Assembly: GCA_030248135.1 (NCBI GenBank) | Contig: JASANC010005673.1 | Coordinates: 62,001 to 126,000 of the forward strand | Direction of reading: 5' to 3' | DNA from: Theristus sp. LFF4_11 | Taxonomy: Eukaryota > Nematoda > Chromadorea > Monhysterida > Xyalidae | DNA: 64,000 nucleotides | In this document: positions 36,100-54,352 of the stretch, piece by piece | Position numbering within the stretch: the stretch's first letter is position 1 | Layout of the letters: the number at the start of each line of letters is the position of its first letter | The notes under the pieces: generated by a model | Databases searched by the model: none | Told to the model about the DNA's origin: nothing | The model's input: the letters and a program-made list of their open reading frames with translations, nothing else | Program-made: the position numbers and the translations under genes

Positions 36100-36976
36100 T
36101 CACAGATGTGTCGAATTTGTGCCGTTATTATAGTGAAAAATGCAACCATTCAAATCGACCAACGAGTAATTCAGGGCGCTCGCAAACGATACCCAAAGCA
36201 AATAGGGCACCATCAGAAGTGCCGCGATCCACGACGGTTTCGTGAACGCGACGATACATGCAACAATCGTTGCCCACATTGCTCCAATGTCGAGCAACGC
36301 CTGAAAAATGATTGTTGAGAGCGGGTTCGGCGCACAATTCTAGCCCAAGCCCAAGCAACTCATCTTTAACCAACTCAAAAACAATGATTTGTCGTAACAG
36401 TTTCTATGAGTATGCAAATAAATAAAAAACTGACCGCGCAAAAGTTGCCCGCGCCGAAGAACAGCGGAGTCCAGAGAAAGTTCAGCGCTAAATTCATGAC
36501 GTAAATTGTCAACGCTGGTATCGTGATCTCATTTAGGCCGCCGCCGAGTTTGTAGACCAAAAACGAGGCCAGACCCATCATCAGATAAAGTAGGGTCCAA
36601 ACGGGACCAAAAAGCCAGCCCGGCGGGGCCCATGGTGGTTTCTGCACGTCGCCGTTCTGTTTTCCATGAAACAAAGATCGTTTTGGATTTGGATCGACAT
36701 TTCCAAAAAATAAATTTCCTAATCGTGGTGAGACCTACACCACATATCTTACTGTCGTTATTGAAAAATGAAAGGTTACATGAGACTGAACCTTGTAACT
36801 ATCGGCATTGAATATCATCGCGTCAATGAAGCCGCCGACCAGTGGGATCAAAATCATGATCACCATCAAGCCCCATTCCCAACGGCGCATCGCACTGAAG
36901 TTGCAGGATATTTATTGCATGAGGAAGAAATTAAACAGAAATTAGAAAAATCGTTAACGGAAACATACGTGCTCAT
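36100..36976 (-). CDS. TSPO/MBR translocator protein, copy 2
   Basis: Paralogue of the neighbouring TSPO gene. Four exons (36976-36969, 36894-36792, 36656-36435, 36300-36100) give 177 residues. The first coding exon is only eight bases (ATGAGCAC before GTATGT); an ATG at 36890, four residues in, would be the alternative start. Motifs are WAPPGWLFGPVWTLLYLMMG, LALNFLWTPLFFGAGNF and PSWIAALLMVPYLLWVSFAS. The CRAC position, ALNYSLVDLNG, again lacks the basic residue. It lacks the polar N-terminal leader of copy 1 and ends in NNGTNSTHL with Asn-glycosylation-like sequons. Shared introns show the pair arose by tandem duplication. Confidence 0.9.
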
Positions 36977-37477
36977 TTTTCCGTGGTTGTTGATTGGTTT
37001 CTCCAGTTTTGGTAGCAATTTGTCTGTCTCCAGGACAGACGAGCCGTGAAATAGACGGTTACGGCAATTTTTTGCAAGACTTCAGTTACTAAAAGCAAAC
37101 GACATCATTTGAAGAGTTTCAATGATAAGATAACCGAAGCTGTTTGTTGATTTGATTACGCCAAAACAGGTGAATAGCTGTTTCTTCTCCCAGTTTTCCC
37201 AGTTTGATTGTGGCAAGGGTTGTGTTTGTCATATGTTGCCGATAAACATTTGAAAAAGTCAAAGCTTTTTTTGCGACACCCCTGAAAGGAAGAAGTTTTT
37301 TGTCAACACTTTTTTCAACACCGATTGTCATTGTATATCGTGTACAAACGACATAAATGCTACTTAAACAAACTTGTTTTGTTGCGTAAACTGGTGAACA
37401 AAATACCGAGAAGTTTTAGCTTCTATAAGCCTGAAAGGACTATTTTTCACTTTTCATTCAGTATGACCTATTTTTTT
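36977..37477. other. Spacer upstream of TSPO copy 2
   Basis: About 500 bases with the TSPO copy 2 promoter; it ends at a MITE copy. No gene is seen. Confidence 0.35.
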
Positions 37478-37677
37478 AAACGTGTCCCACTGAAATGACG
37501 TCATGTGCCGCCAAACATGCGCTTGCCGTTCACAGCAAAGCAGACTTTCCGTTTAGCCGATTTCTTCCCGTAAACAAATAGTGAATGTCGAATCAGTCAC
37601 ACTAAACTGACATTTTAGTGCCTATATTTTGACAAACGACATTAAAGCAAATGACGTCATTTAGCCTTGACACGTTT
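37478..37677. mobile_element. MITE copy 1 with AAACGTGTC ends and ATGACGTCAT palindromes
   Basis: Terminal inverted repeats AAACGTGTC (37478) and GACACGTTT (to 37677). Near each end is the palindrome ATGACGTCAT (37495-37504 and about 37651-37660). Closely similar over its length to 45743-45946, with similarity extending a few bases further on both sides. Confidence 0.7.
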
Positions 37678-37945
37678 GAATAAATCCACAATAGATGAAC
37701 GAAGAAAACAAAAGATAAGGCAAAAACAGAATTGATGGGACATAAAACGATAAACAAAGTGGCTCAGAAAATTGCACATTAAACAGTGTATTTTTGATTT
37801 TGAAAATACTGCATAAGGAATAAGGAAAGTGGACCATATAATTGATGATTGCTGCATACGCGGGTTTGATTGCACATTGAAAGCGTTGGTAGAAATGATT
37901 GCGACTAAAAACTCCACAAAGACAATAAAACGCTGCATCGCTCAA

Positions 37946-38916
37946 TTAGTATCTCTGATCAGCAGTCTCCAAGCTGCGATTGTTACGACCGTTCGCATAG
38001 GCGTGTCCATTCACGACGTCACCATTGCTCATGGTCGTTGTCGTCGACGTCGCCGTTGACCAGTCCGGCTCCGCATAGTCATTCGAGACGACACTTTGCG
38101 TGTCGACCGGTTGCTGTTGGCGTTGACAGTTGACGCATTTTGACGCAACGCCGCCTGGAGTTCCGTTTGAACTGCCGCCGCCGCCAGTCAAGCGCTTCAA
38201 GAACTGGCCGGACTCCTGGAGTGCGAGTCGCCGTCGTATGTAGTAGATGCCGAAGCCGGTGCCGACCAGCACGCAGAGAGTGAGCACGATGCTCACTGTG
38301 AGCAGACAGTACTCAAGCAGAGTCAGGGTCATCTGCAGCTGGCTCATTGTCGCTGACATCACCTGGCACACGGAAACATTGTTAAGTATGGGCGCAACGG
38401 TTTGCCGTCAATTCTGACGCCAACCGCCAATTGTCGAGAATTTAACTGATTTGGCTGCGCCGAAGGGAATCGCGCATGAGTTTTTGCGTCTGGGATTATT
38501 CAGCGTTTAACCCTGAAGAACTCTTCTTTTGCGTCAAAACAGCGCAAAAACTCGAAATAATGTCGCATAAAAATGTGTTCGCAAACTTTCACGAACTCGT
38601 TCTACTGATTTATTGAACGCACCTGCAGCGACTGTGCGATGTCCGGCAGGCTGCATGTCGGTATGCAGACATCGGCTTTCTTCGCGAATCCACTGGCGGC
38701 GTTGATCAGCGGTGCAAAATTGGGCACACTGATGGGTTGCTGTTGATGGTGCTCGGCAATGATCGCATCTGGCGGGGCCGCCGCAAAACTCTCCTTTGTA
38801 AACTCGATGGGAGAGTGATTCTGTTGGCCTGCCAGTGACAACAGATCGCGGAAGACGTTGATCGTGTTGCCGATGTCTTCGACGAGGTTGAACTCACGTT
38901 GGTGCGCGCGTTGCAT
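37946..38916 (-). CDS. Single-pass membrane protein, family unrecognised
   Basis: Two exons (38916-38623 and 38362-37946, donor GTGCGT, acceptor TGTGCCAG) give 236 residues from the first ATG. The N-terminal ~115 residues have two cysteines (DVCIPTCSLPD). One clear transmembrane segment follows (LEYCLLTVSIVLTLCVLVGTG) and then a basic stop-transfer YYIRRR. The ~90-residue tail is polar, with a Gly/Ser-rich stretch, a CVNCQRQQQ motif and Tyr/Asn-rich C-terminus. The acceptor lacks a T-rich tract. The N-terminus has no signal peptide, so either it is a type III protein or a signal-peptide exon lies upstream (see 39137-39580). I assign no function. Confidence 0.55.
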
Positions 38917-39136
38917 GGTCGCTCGTCTGGATCGTTATCACTGACGAACAAGATGATTTTTCTGTGATTTTTGAACTCGGGAGTTTGACAAAAGCAAAAA
39001 ACTCCGACTTGACCGTGTTCTTATAATCTGAACAAAATGTTTTTTTGACTCAAAATGTTGCTATACAATCACGGAGTTCTCTCACAATTGCGCGACACGA
39101 TTTTTCGAGCAAAATAAACATTTCACGACGTATCAT

Positions 39137-39580
39137 TTAAAAAAATCGTACACAACACACACGTCCTTGTCCGTGGAATAAACAAAATTTATTTCGCGCA
39201 TAAAATATGGATGGCCGCAAAATCGCCGCAGAGATTATTGACACGTGCCGAATTATTGTGATTATTTTTGCGACAAAACCATCGGATTCTTGGTGATATG
39301 ATTTTGCGCTAAGGAACAATCTTGAAAACACGCGTCTTTGATGGCGAGCAAATTCTACGTTTTCAAGCGCATTATGGGTGTGTTGTCTTGCGTTGATGTT
39401 TCTCAGGTTAACGTACGTACGCACGCGCGTGCCACTTCCTATTATGCAACAACTATTTGTCGTGTTCTGTCTAAACATCAAAATTGAATTTTTGTGAACG
39501 AAAAACATCTCTTCGCAGCTAACCGACACAACAGAACAGAACGCTAAAAACACAACGACAACAAAACTCAAATTATTCAA
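39137..39580 (-). other. Open frame with signal-peptide-like start
   Basis: A 147-codon frame starting MNNLSFVVVVFLAFCSVVSV then SCEE, which looks like a cleavable signal peptide. The rest has no recognised motif. It lies just upstream of the membrane protein gene on the same strand, so only its first part might be a signal-peptide exon for that gene. It could equally be chance. Confidence 0.25.
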
Positions 39581-40403
39581 CTGGTTTTTATGGTGTGCAA
39601 TGGGGAGAAGAATAGGATGCGTGGTGATGGTGATGATGCTTGCAACGTTTGCGTGAGCGTGGGTGAGGTTGTGTTGGATTGGACTCTGCGAATTATTTTT
39701 TAGTATTTCAAATGCTGAGCACCAAATCAGTGCGAATAATCAAATCGAATCGAAACGGAATAAAAAATGGATTTGTCTGCGCTCTGCGGGGAAATTACCA
39801 AAATCGTCCTTGAATGGTGCGCTGGACGGTGGTGAAACCAAACATAATAAATATTGTCATTTTATTTTTGCGAATTGCACATATTGAAGTGAGATTGAAG
39901 TGAATCATGAAATTATTGTGTATTGCATGTTCACGCTAAAAAATGTCGGAACTCGTGTCCGTTGGCGTGTCCCAAGCAGTGTCCGTGTCCCGACGGGTGA
40001 CCCACGTCGTGTCCTACCTCGATCAAGCATAAAAATTTATTTATTTTTAAACTCATTTTCTGGGACTGGAGGGACAGGACACGCGACTGAATACAAGTTC
40101 GGACATTTTTCAGCGTGTTAACTGAATTATGGGATGCCGCATACAGACAGACAGGTACTGTTATGCGCACAACACAACCAAAGGCTTGGGAACAAGCACC
40201 AAATTTCTTTGCTTTTTTCCGCCAAATCTTTTTTCCAAAATAAGCAAGCGATCCGGTTGCCGCAGCAAGCTCACTGGTTTACTTGAATGCTTTTGTGAAC
40301 TGATTTTGAATTTTTGTGGTGAAATTCTGGATGATCTGGATGTTATTTGATGTCACTGATCATACAATCTTTCATCGGACATGGCGTTTCAACGAGCACC
40401 CCA

Positions 40404-40450
40404 GCACGGGTCTGCTGCATGCTGCCCATGCAACACAGCAAGACCCGTGC
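40404..40450. repeat. Short hairpin GCACGGGTCT...AGACCCGTGC
   Basis: A 10-base perfect outer stem continues imperfectly through GCTG / CAGC around an ATGC-rich loop, 47 bases in all. Confidence 0.4.
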
Positions 40451-40796
40451 GCACAACAGCTCTTCCTTGTAAGCGGTCGTTGCGTTTGGCGTGTTTGCGA
40501 AATTTGAGATCACGGAGCTGGTCGAGTCGGCACGGTTTGGTGAGGTCGTAGAAAATGACTTGTTAATTAATTTTAGCGAAAGAATAAATTTTACGCATGA
40601 TTAAAAGTTTTGCACTTGGTGACTGAGGTCGCGGGTCGCGCACATAAAAGTCTCAACACATCGCTGTTGAAACACTCATTGTGCTTGACCAAATATTTGT
40701 TGTCATTTGCCTTTTCCTCACTGCTTCCGTATTTCCACTGATTTGAAACTGTTGTTGAAATTTTGTGAATGTTTTGAAACTGAGGATGTCATCTGC

Positions 40797-40924
40797 AGTC
40801 GAACTCTAAACTATAGGCAATCAGCTGATTGGTTGGTGATCTCCTCCTCCTGATGCGTGCGCAGTCTGTCATGTATCACTTGACCGCCAACCAATCAGCT
40901 GACTGCCTATAATAGAGTTCGACT
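40797..40924. mobile_element. 128-bp palindromic MITE with CAATCAGCTGATTG core
   Basis: The arms are inverted over about 40 bases: AGTCGAACTCTA, then TATAGGCAATCAGCTGATTG and GTTGG. Fragments with the same core occur in several introns of this window. Confidence 0.65.
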
Positions 40925-41987
40925 GAAACACGCCCCATCTTCCCAAACTTGTAGACGACTATTGAACGGAATTGTCCAACTCTGTTCATTCAGCAACCGA
41001 AGTGTGCAATCATTATTCATTTCAAGTTTGCTGACGAGATTTCAAATCAACAGTAAAAAGAACACCGTAAAAATCAACACAGACGCATGATAACAACAAC
41101 AACAACAGCAACGACACAATGCGACACACACAAAACTCACAATGAACTGTATTTTTGAAAATTGAAATGCTTTGAAACTCAAATATATTTTCGAATAAAA
41201 AAAACAATTTTTCCAAATTCCTAGCCAACAATCAACACCATACTGAAGAAGTCACTTTGTATTTTATAATGGCATAATAGGATTACAAAACAAAAAAACT
41301 ACGGATTAAAAATTCTCAATTTTAAAATTATTTCAATTTCAAACCGTTAAAATCACAGCACTGAGTAGTGTTCTTTGTTTGTTACTTTTGCACAACTGTT
41401 TGGTTGTACAACCGTAACAACAAAAGTGTGGGAGAAAAATAACAAATAGCCATCTCAAGGAAACCACAATCCAAAAACTCGTTGCCAAATAAAATTTTAA
41501 AAAACCCAACTGAAAATCTAATCCAGAAATCCAAGAAAATTGCAAATAATCAAAAATTGAGCGAAACCCGTGTGTACAACAAAGTAAAAAACAAAAACCA
41601 ACGCATATTATTTTCTGAAAACGAACTTTTTGCATCCTTGAACGCAAAAGACAAAAAAAATTAAAGAATCCAAGTTTTAGAAACACGAGCGGCGATTTGC
41701 GAGAAAATCACAGAATAACAAAAAACAAACTGCACAAAAAATGACAATAAATAAGGGGCAGCAAACGGAAAGAAGATCAAAACGCAGACAACCAGAAAAC
41801 GCAAAAAATAGTAAATACAAAAAATCACCGCTGCTAATAACCGAGTGAAATGGAATTGTGAACGAAGTTCAATAGAAAACAAAAACAAAACACATAAAAG
41901 CGACATTTTGGTTGACGGTTGAACGTTTGATGAGAACAAAGTAGAACTAAAAGAACATCACAAAAACTAAAACCAGCACTAGCACTA

Positions 41988-49813
<7,826 letters not shown>

Positions 49814-49987
49814 TTTGGACTGTCGAACAAATATCAAAGATTTTTTGGTTCAAAAACGATAGATACACCGGAGCTGGTTACGTGCAGTACACGAGAGTTT
49901 CAAACACTTTCAGATTTATCAGAATCGAGTTTGATTTGAAGTTTGTTTGTGTGTATGAAATGATACCGAAAAAATGCTTCGTGAACA

Positions 49988-49995
49988 CTTTTATA
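49988..49995 (-). promoter_or_regulatory. TATA box of the BiP gene
   Basis: TATAAAAG on the minus strand, about 175 bases upstream of the start codon. It fits a strong inducible promoter. Confidence 0.6.
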
Positions 49996-50009
49996 TCTGG
50001 TACACAAAT

Positions 50010-50028
50010 CGTGTAGCGTACTGATTGG
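50010..50028 (-). promoter_or_regulatory. ERSE-like element of the BiP gene
   Basis: On the minus strand it reads CCAAT, nine bases, ACACG. The known ER stress response element is CCAAT-N9-CCACG, so spacing is exact and one base differs. It lies 15 bases upstream of the TATA box. A second CCAAT box is at 50053-50057. Confidence 0.55.
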
Positions 50029-50083
50029 TTTGCGTCAGCACAGTTCTACACTCTGATTGGTTGATGCACCAACAGTGCACTGC

Positions 50084-50091
50084 TGACGTGT
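50084..50091 (+). promoter_or_regulatory. UPRE/XBP1-like site TGACGTGT
   Basis: TGACGTG is the core bound by XBP1/ATF6-type factors in the unfolded protein response. It sits about 90 bases upstream of the BiP TATA box. Confidence 0.4.
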
Positions 50092-50128
50092 GTTAAGCGT
50101 GTCGTATACTTGTGTACGCTGCGCAGCG

Positions 50129-50146
50129 TTCTGGAATTGTCCGGAA
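50129..50146. promoter_or_regulatory. Imperfect heat-shock element upstream of BiP
   Basis: TTCtgGAAttGTCcgGAA: three of four 5-base units match the alternating NTTCN/NGAAN pattern. Confidence 0.35.
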
Positions 50147-50594
50147 CAAAGTCTGCTTGATTTTCAGGCAAGTTTACGTCACAGACATGTCATCTTTGCT
50201 TTTATCTTCACTTCAAACGGGCCCGGTTTGGTCACGTGTTTTTGCACTGGAATGAAAATTTTGTCTTGGAATTATTGCTTTTATCTTCCTTGATTTTTTT
50301 TGATGTTTCCATTTGATTATTGAGAAAAAAATCGGCCACACTGCAAACAACTGCAGTACTTGTGATGCAAAAGGCAAAAAGTACTGAAACACAAAACCTG
50401 ATCTCAGAAATGTTGGAAACTCTTCGTTTCCCATGATGTTGTGTGTCAGTTATCTCATCCAACAACTTTAAAAAGAGCCGAGAAGCAGTTTTTGGAGGAA
50501 GCAACGTGCAGATCGGAAGACAAAAGCAAATTCATGAGGAACAATTGAACCTTTGAATGAAAACGGTCACCACATCATGTTGGGTGTGCTTTTA

Positions 50595-51338
50595 CAGTCT
50601 ATCTCGCTAATATATGCAACTCGCTGATTGGTCGGCTCCTCACGCTCCGCACCCTTGGGAACGGGATTCAGAAAAAATCATGTTTTTCATTGTTCAACGG
50701 TTTGTTTTCGTTTATTTCATGCCGAAAAAACATTCTAAATAAAAAATACCAAATTCCAAAAATTTGCATTGGTCACAATGTCAAAAAAATGTCTTTTCTG
50801 GTTGATTGACTGCGACGACGTCGTCTATGGTTTTTGGTTTAGTTTTTGCCTTTAGGCATGAAAAGAGCGTGCCGCCGCTGGCCGCTACTGTGTGTCCGAA
50901 GCACAGAGAAGAAGAACGCAGCAGGTGACAGTATTTATTGACAATGTGAACAATCTTTGAACAACAATGAATGGACATGGCGCACCCAATGAATCAATTG
51001 TTAAAAGCGGGATGAAAACTGTCGAAATCGTTGGAAGCAAGTTTTGTTATTTTGTTTGTTTGTTTTAAATTTGTTTTGAACACGCAGCAGCGGCCAGCGG
51101 TACGTTTGAAAGCAAAAATTCTCGACGACGTCGTCGCCGTCAATCAACCAAAAAAAATTTTAGTTTTTTTTTTTTTTTATTTTTTAAATTTTGGTATTTT
51201 TGTTTTTTTTTTTTTTTTTTTTTGGGAAAAAAAAAAAAAAAAAAACCAAGAGGAAAAAAAAAAAAATATTTTTTTTTTGTGCGGGGGGGGGGGGGGGGGG
51301 GAGAAGACAAAGAAATGTGGTTTTTACGAGATAGACTG
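50595..51338. mobile_element. Foldback element with CAGTCTATCTCG ends at TA dinucleotides
   Basis: The inverted termini CAGTCTATCTCG (50595) and CGAGATAGACTG (to 51338) are each flanked by TA, as expected for Tc1/mariner-type insertion. Inner inverted arms are GGTTGATTGACTGCGACGAC (50799) and GTCGTCGCCGTCAATCAACC (about 51130-51149). The middle is low complexity. Confidence 0.6.
51160..51302. repeat. Low-complexity poly-T, poly-A and poly-G block
   Basis: Long T runs, then A runs, then about 20 G. It lies inside the foldback element at 50595-51338. Assembly is likely to be unreliable here. Confidence 0.8.
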
Positions 51339-52301
51339 TAGCTCCAGCTTTTGCCAAAAAATGCGGGTTTCGGTCATCTCTACATGGAACTGGTATGATA
51401 GTGTTTTGATTTACCGTGTGTTTGGTTTGCTGTATTCGTTCTCGCTGAGAAAATGGAGGAGGAAAACGACCACCACATCACAGTACAGTCAAACACGAAG
51501 TTATGAAAGGAATCGACTGATTGACTGAGAGCACCGCACCGTTGTCCTCCCCGAGTTCCGCGTTTATGTTCATTTCTGTTTTGTTTCAGAACCGGTTTTC
51601 ATTGAAACAAGTCGCATAAATTTTTTTCATAAATTTATAATGCTTAAAATCATTTGATTTTTGTTTTTGTTTAAAAAATAAACAGTTAAATGGAACATCA
51701 GTGGGGGAAATAATTTTTGCACACTCGAATTTCAACATCTTTTTCATTTAAAAAATTAATCTGAAACACAGAATCGTCCGACCGACACTACCACATGAAT
51801 GCGCACATTCATGCATATTCATCGCAAGCTCTATTTCTCTTCTACTTGCAGCGCTGGATGGAACAGTTTGAAACTTCTGTTATTTTTAATTTGAACCCAT
51901 TTTTAAATCGGAGGAAGTCGGGTATTTGGTTGAAAGCGAGGCGAAAGCGGGCATCGGGCAGGTTGGATTTTATTTTTGCGTTTACCTGAAGCCGTAGCTT
52001 TTTTATTGTCTGCAGGGATTTTCCGTCGTATGTGTTGGGTTATTCAATTTTGTCAGCTCGATTTGTTCAGCTGCCCAAGACCATAAGAACACATGCAAAT
52101 AAAACACTTGGCTCAAGTGGTACTACCACGATCGAATTCAACATTGTTTGCCATTTAATGAAAACGCTTCTATTTCAACGATAAACACAATGAAATACGA
52201 ATGTAACTGTTCCAACAAAACTGCTTTTGAAACTAAACAGTTCAAATCTGTAAATCTTTAAACGAATAAATAATATGCAGAAGTATTTTTACTTTTGAAC
52301 C
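51339..52301. other. Spacer upstream of the p24/TMED gene
   Basis: Almost 1 kb, AT-rich, no recognised gene; it should contain the promoter of the TMED gene. Confidence 0.4.
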
Positions 52302-53389
52302 ATGTCGGTTTCTGAAAAAAATCATTTTCTCTTTACTACAATTGTCGCCGTTATTTTGCTTGAAGCTGCGGCATTTATGCAAGAAGGCACGAACTCAATC
52401 GGTGGTCGACTCGTGTTCGAACTCGGTGTCAGAGCGGAACAATGCTTTTATCAGTCATTTAAGCGCAGCATGGAGCTGGAAGTGACGGCAGAGGTACATT
52501 TTTCATTTGCAGTTGTGCAATCTTTTGCATGCTTTGCTTCTTTATAAAGCTAGTTCGGATTCATGGATTAAAATTTCGTCGAAAATAAAATGAACAAAAT
52601 CTGTCACACAGTTTGTCGACAAAATTGGTTTTCTTTCGCTTCGCCATGTTTCGCCGCCGCTGGACGGCAGTCACCAAGTGGACCAAGTTTTGCGAGAATA
52701 TTATTCTGACCTGCCCATTCTGCACAAAGAAAAGCTCGAAAACGATGGTTTGTCTTTCATTTATTTGCTGACCGATTTTTGTTCGTGTTCACCCATGCAT
52801 AAAGTTTTGTTGAGTAATTTTGGTATTTTTTTCTGACGTTCTAGTCAGCTACGGATTCTGTTTCTTCAATCCCAGTTGGACGTGGGCCGGGCGTGCTTCA
52901 TTCACGGTTATCGCTTACTATCCAGAGAAACTTCAGGCACGATTGGATGACCTGCAAAACAGGACCGATGTTGTGCAGAAAGGAATGGAGGTAGTGTTAA
53001 AGTAATACTGTTTTTCTCCATACTTCAAATAACTTTATCCTTGATTTGATTCATTTGGGCTGGTTTGCCGCCGGAGATAAAATTTCTCACTTGACATACA
53101 TTGTAATCTTAGGAAGTTGACACAATCAATGAGGTTCAAGCATCGGTATTTTTAGATGTCACTTACTCTGATCGGGCGTCATATGCTGCGTGGTCGGCAT
53201 TATTTGTCTGCAGCATTGAAACGAGTTTCCAAAGATGATTTGCTTCGCCAAACAGACAACAGCTTCATTGATAGACATTGTGTGGTGCAAGTTGTGGTTG
53301 TCATGATTTCCGCCAGTGTTCAGGTTTACTTTGTGAGGAGGTTGTTCAAGAGTCGAGTCAACTCGTATGTGGAAAGACCGACGGCGTAA
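52302..53389 (+). CDS. p24/TMED family cargo receptor
   Basis: Type I membrane protein of the early secretory pathway, sorting cargo in COPI/COPII vesicles. Exons 52302-52493, 52612-52747, 52845-52990 and 53156-53389 give 235 residues. A signal sequence (LFTTIVAVILLEAAAFMQ) precedes a GOLD-domain start with FELGVRAEQCFYQSF and LEVTAEF, then VSYGFCFFNPSW. The C-terminal part has a lumenal helix, the transmembrane segment VVQVVVVMISASVQVYF and a short tail VRRLFKSR, most like TMED1/5/7. The last junction is uncertain: another acceptor at 53112 opens a frame reading EVDTINEVQAS, which resembles the family coiled coil better, but that frame stops before the membrane segment. Either the 53155 acceptor is right or the exon carries a frameshift. 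Confidence 0.75.
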
Positions 53390-54352
53390 TATATTGTTGT
53401 TTCTTGTTTTACTCATTTTCATTAAAACGCTGCCGTTTGTTTAGTTGACTTCAAATTTTGTGCACAGGATACCCACCCTTGCAAGTTCTTTTCAGTCAAT
53501 ATTTAAAATTTGGTTGATGTCCCATTTCGGCACGCAAACTTCCTGCCTGATAAGTTGCGGTCCGCTCATTGCGGCCCGTTCGATTCCGACACGAAGAATT
53601 CCGGCCCGGACGTTCCGGCCAGGAAATTGTTCCTAGCACCAACAATAAACTGCTGGAAGGAATGACTGCTTTCGCAAAACAATTATCGCAATCGTAGATG
53701 TAAAAATGACTGCAAATAAAGAAAATTTATTTTGCCGTGATTTTCTACATTGTGGCTATTTTTGGATTCATCACAGATCACAGTGCAGGTAGTTTGCTAT
53801 TGCTCGTCCTGGAGATAATTTGCCAGGCCAGAATTCTTCATGCTGGCATCATACGGGCCGTATGGGATTGTATGGGATGCGTTAATTTTTTTTCTGGTCC
53901 TGCAGCTGCAACAGTTTTTCTTCCGGAGAATTTCTCATTGTTTTTTTGTATTTTTTTGTCAACTTTGCATCCAAAAGTTGTTTTCTGTTGTCCACAAAAC
54001 ATCATTAAACATGAACAATACGGTACATGTCATTTCAGCACTCATGGAAAACTCCACTGTTCTCTGCTCGGTTTGGGATTTAGTTGCCCAGAAACACAAA
54101 CAAACACGTCCAGGCAAGCCAGGCAAACAGGCAAAGCAGACAGTCTTGCCAACCAGCCTGTGCACTGTGAACTATGAGCATGTGCATTTGCTTTTGTATT
54201 GGCTGTTTTACGCTTGGAATGTAAGAACAATTTCGCGTTCATGAAAGATGTTTTTTTAATTTTCATTTTCAATTTTTGCAGTTTTATTCATTTCACTTTT
54301 GGCATAATCCAAACGCTTAATGAGTTGCAATGTAGCCTCAATTTAAACAACG
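53390..54352. other. Spacer between TMED and PARP genes
   Basis: About 960 bases. It contains the small tandem repeat at 53551-53637 and T-rich filler. Open frames on both strands look random, with no splice structure. Confidence 0.4.
53551..53637 (+). repeat. Degenerate 14-15 bp tandem repeat
   Basis: Five units ending in ATT or GTT, of the form CCGGCCCGGACGTT, CCGGCCAGGAAATT, GCGGCCCGTTCGATT. GC-rich against an AT-rich background. Confidence 0.45.

Larger units (their letters stand above)
38917..41987. other. Sparse 3 kb region, no confident gene
   Basis: AT-rich. It contains the candidate frame at 39137-39580, the hairpins at 40404-40450 and 40797-40924, a (CAA)n tract near 41092 and, from about 41000 on, A-rich sequence that is probably the BiP 3' untranslated region. 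I see no splice-supported gene. Confidence 0.45.

Noticed and set aside
51160..51302. Possible retrotransposon poly(A) tail
   Set aside because: The block mixes T, A and G runs inside a foldback element, and no reverse transcriptase or target duplication adjoins it.
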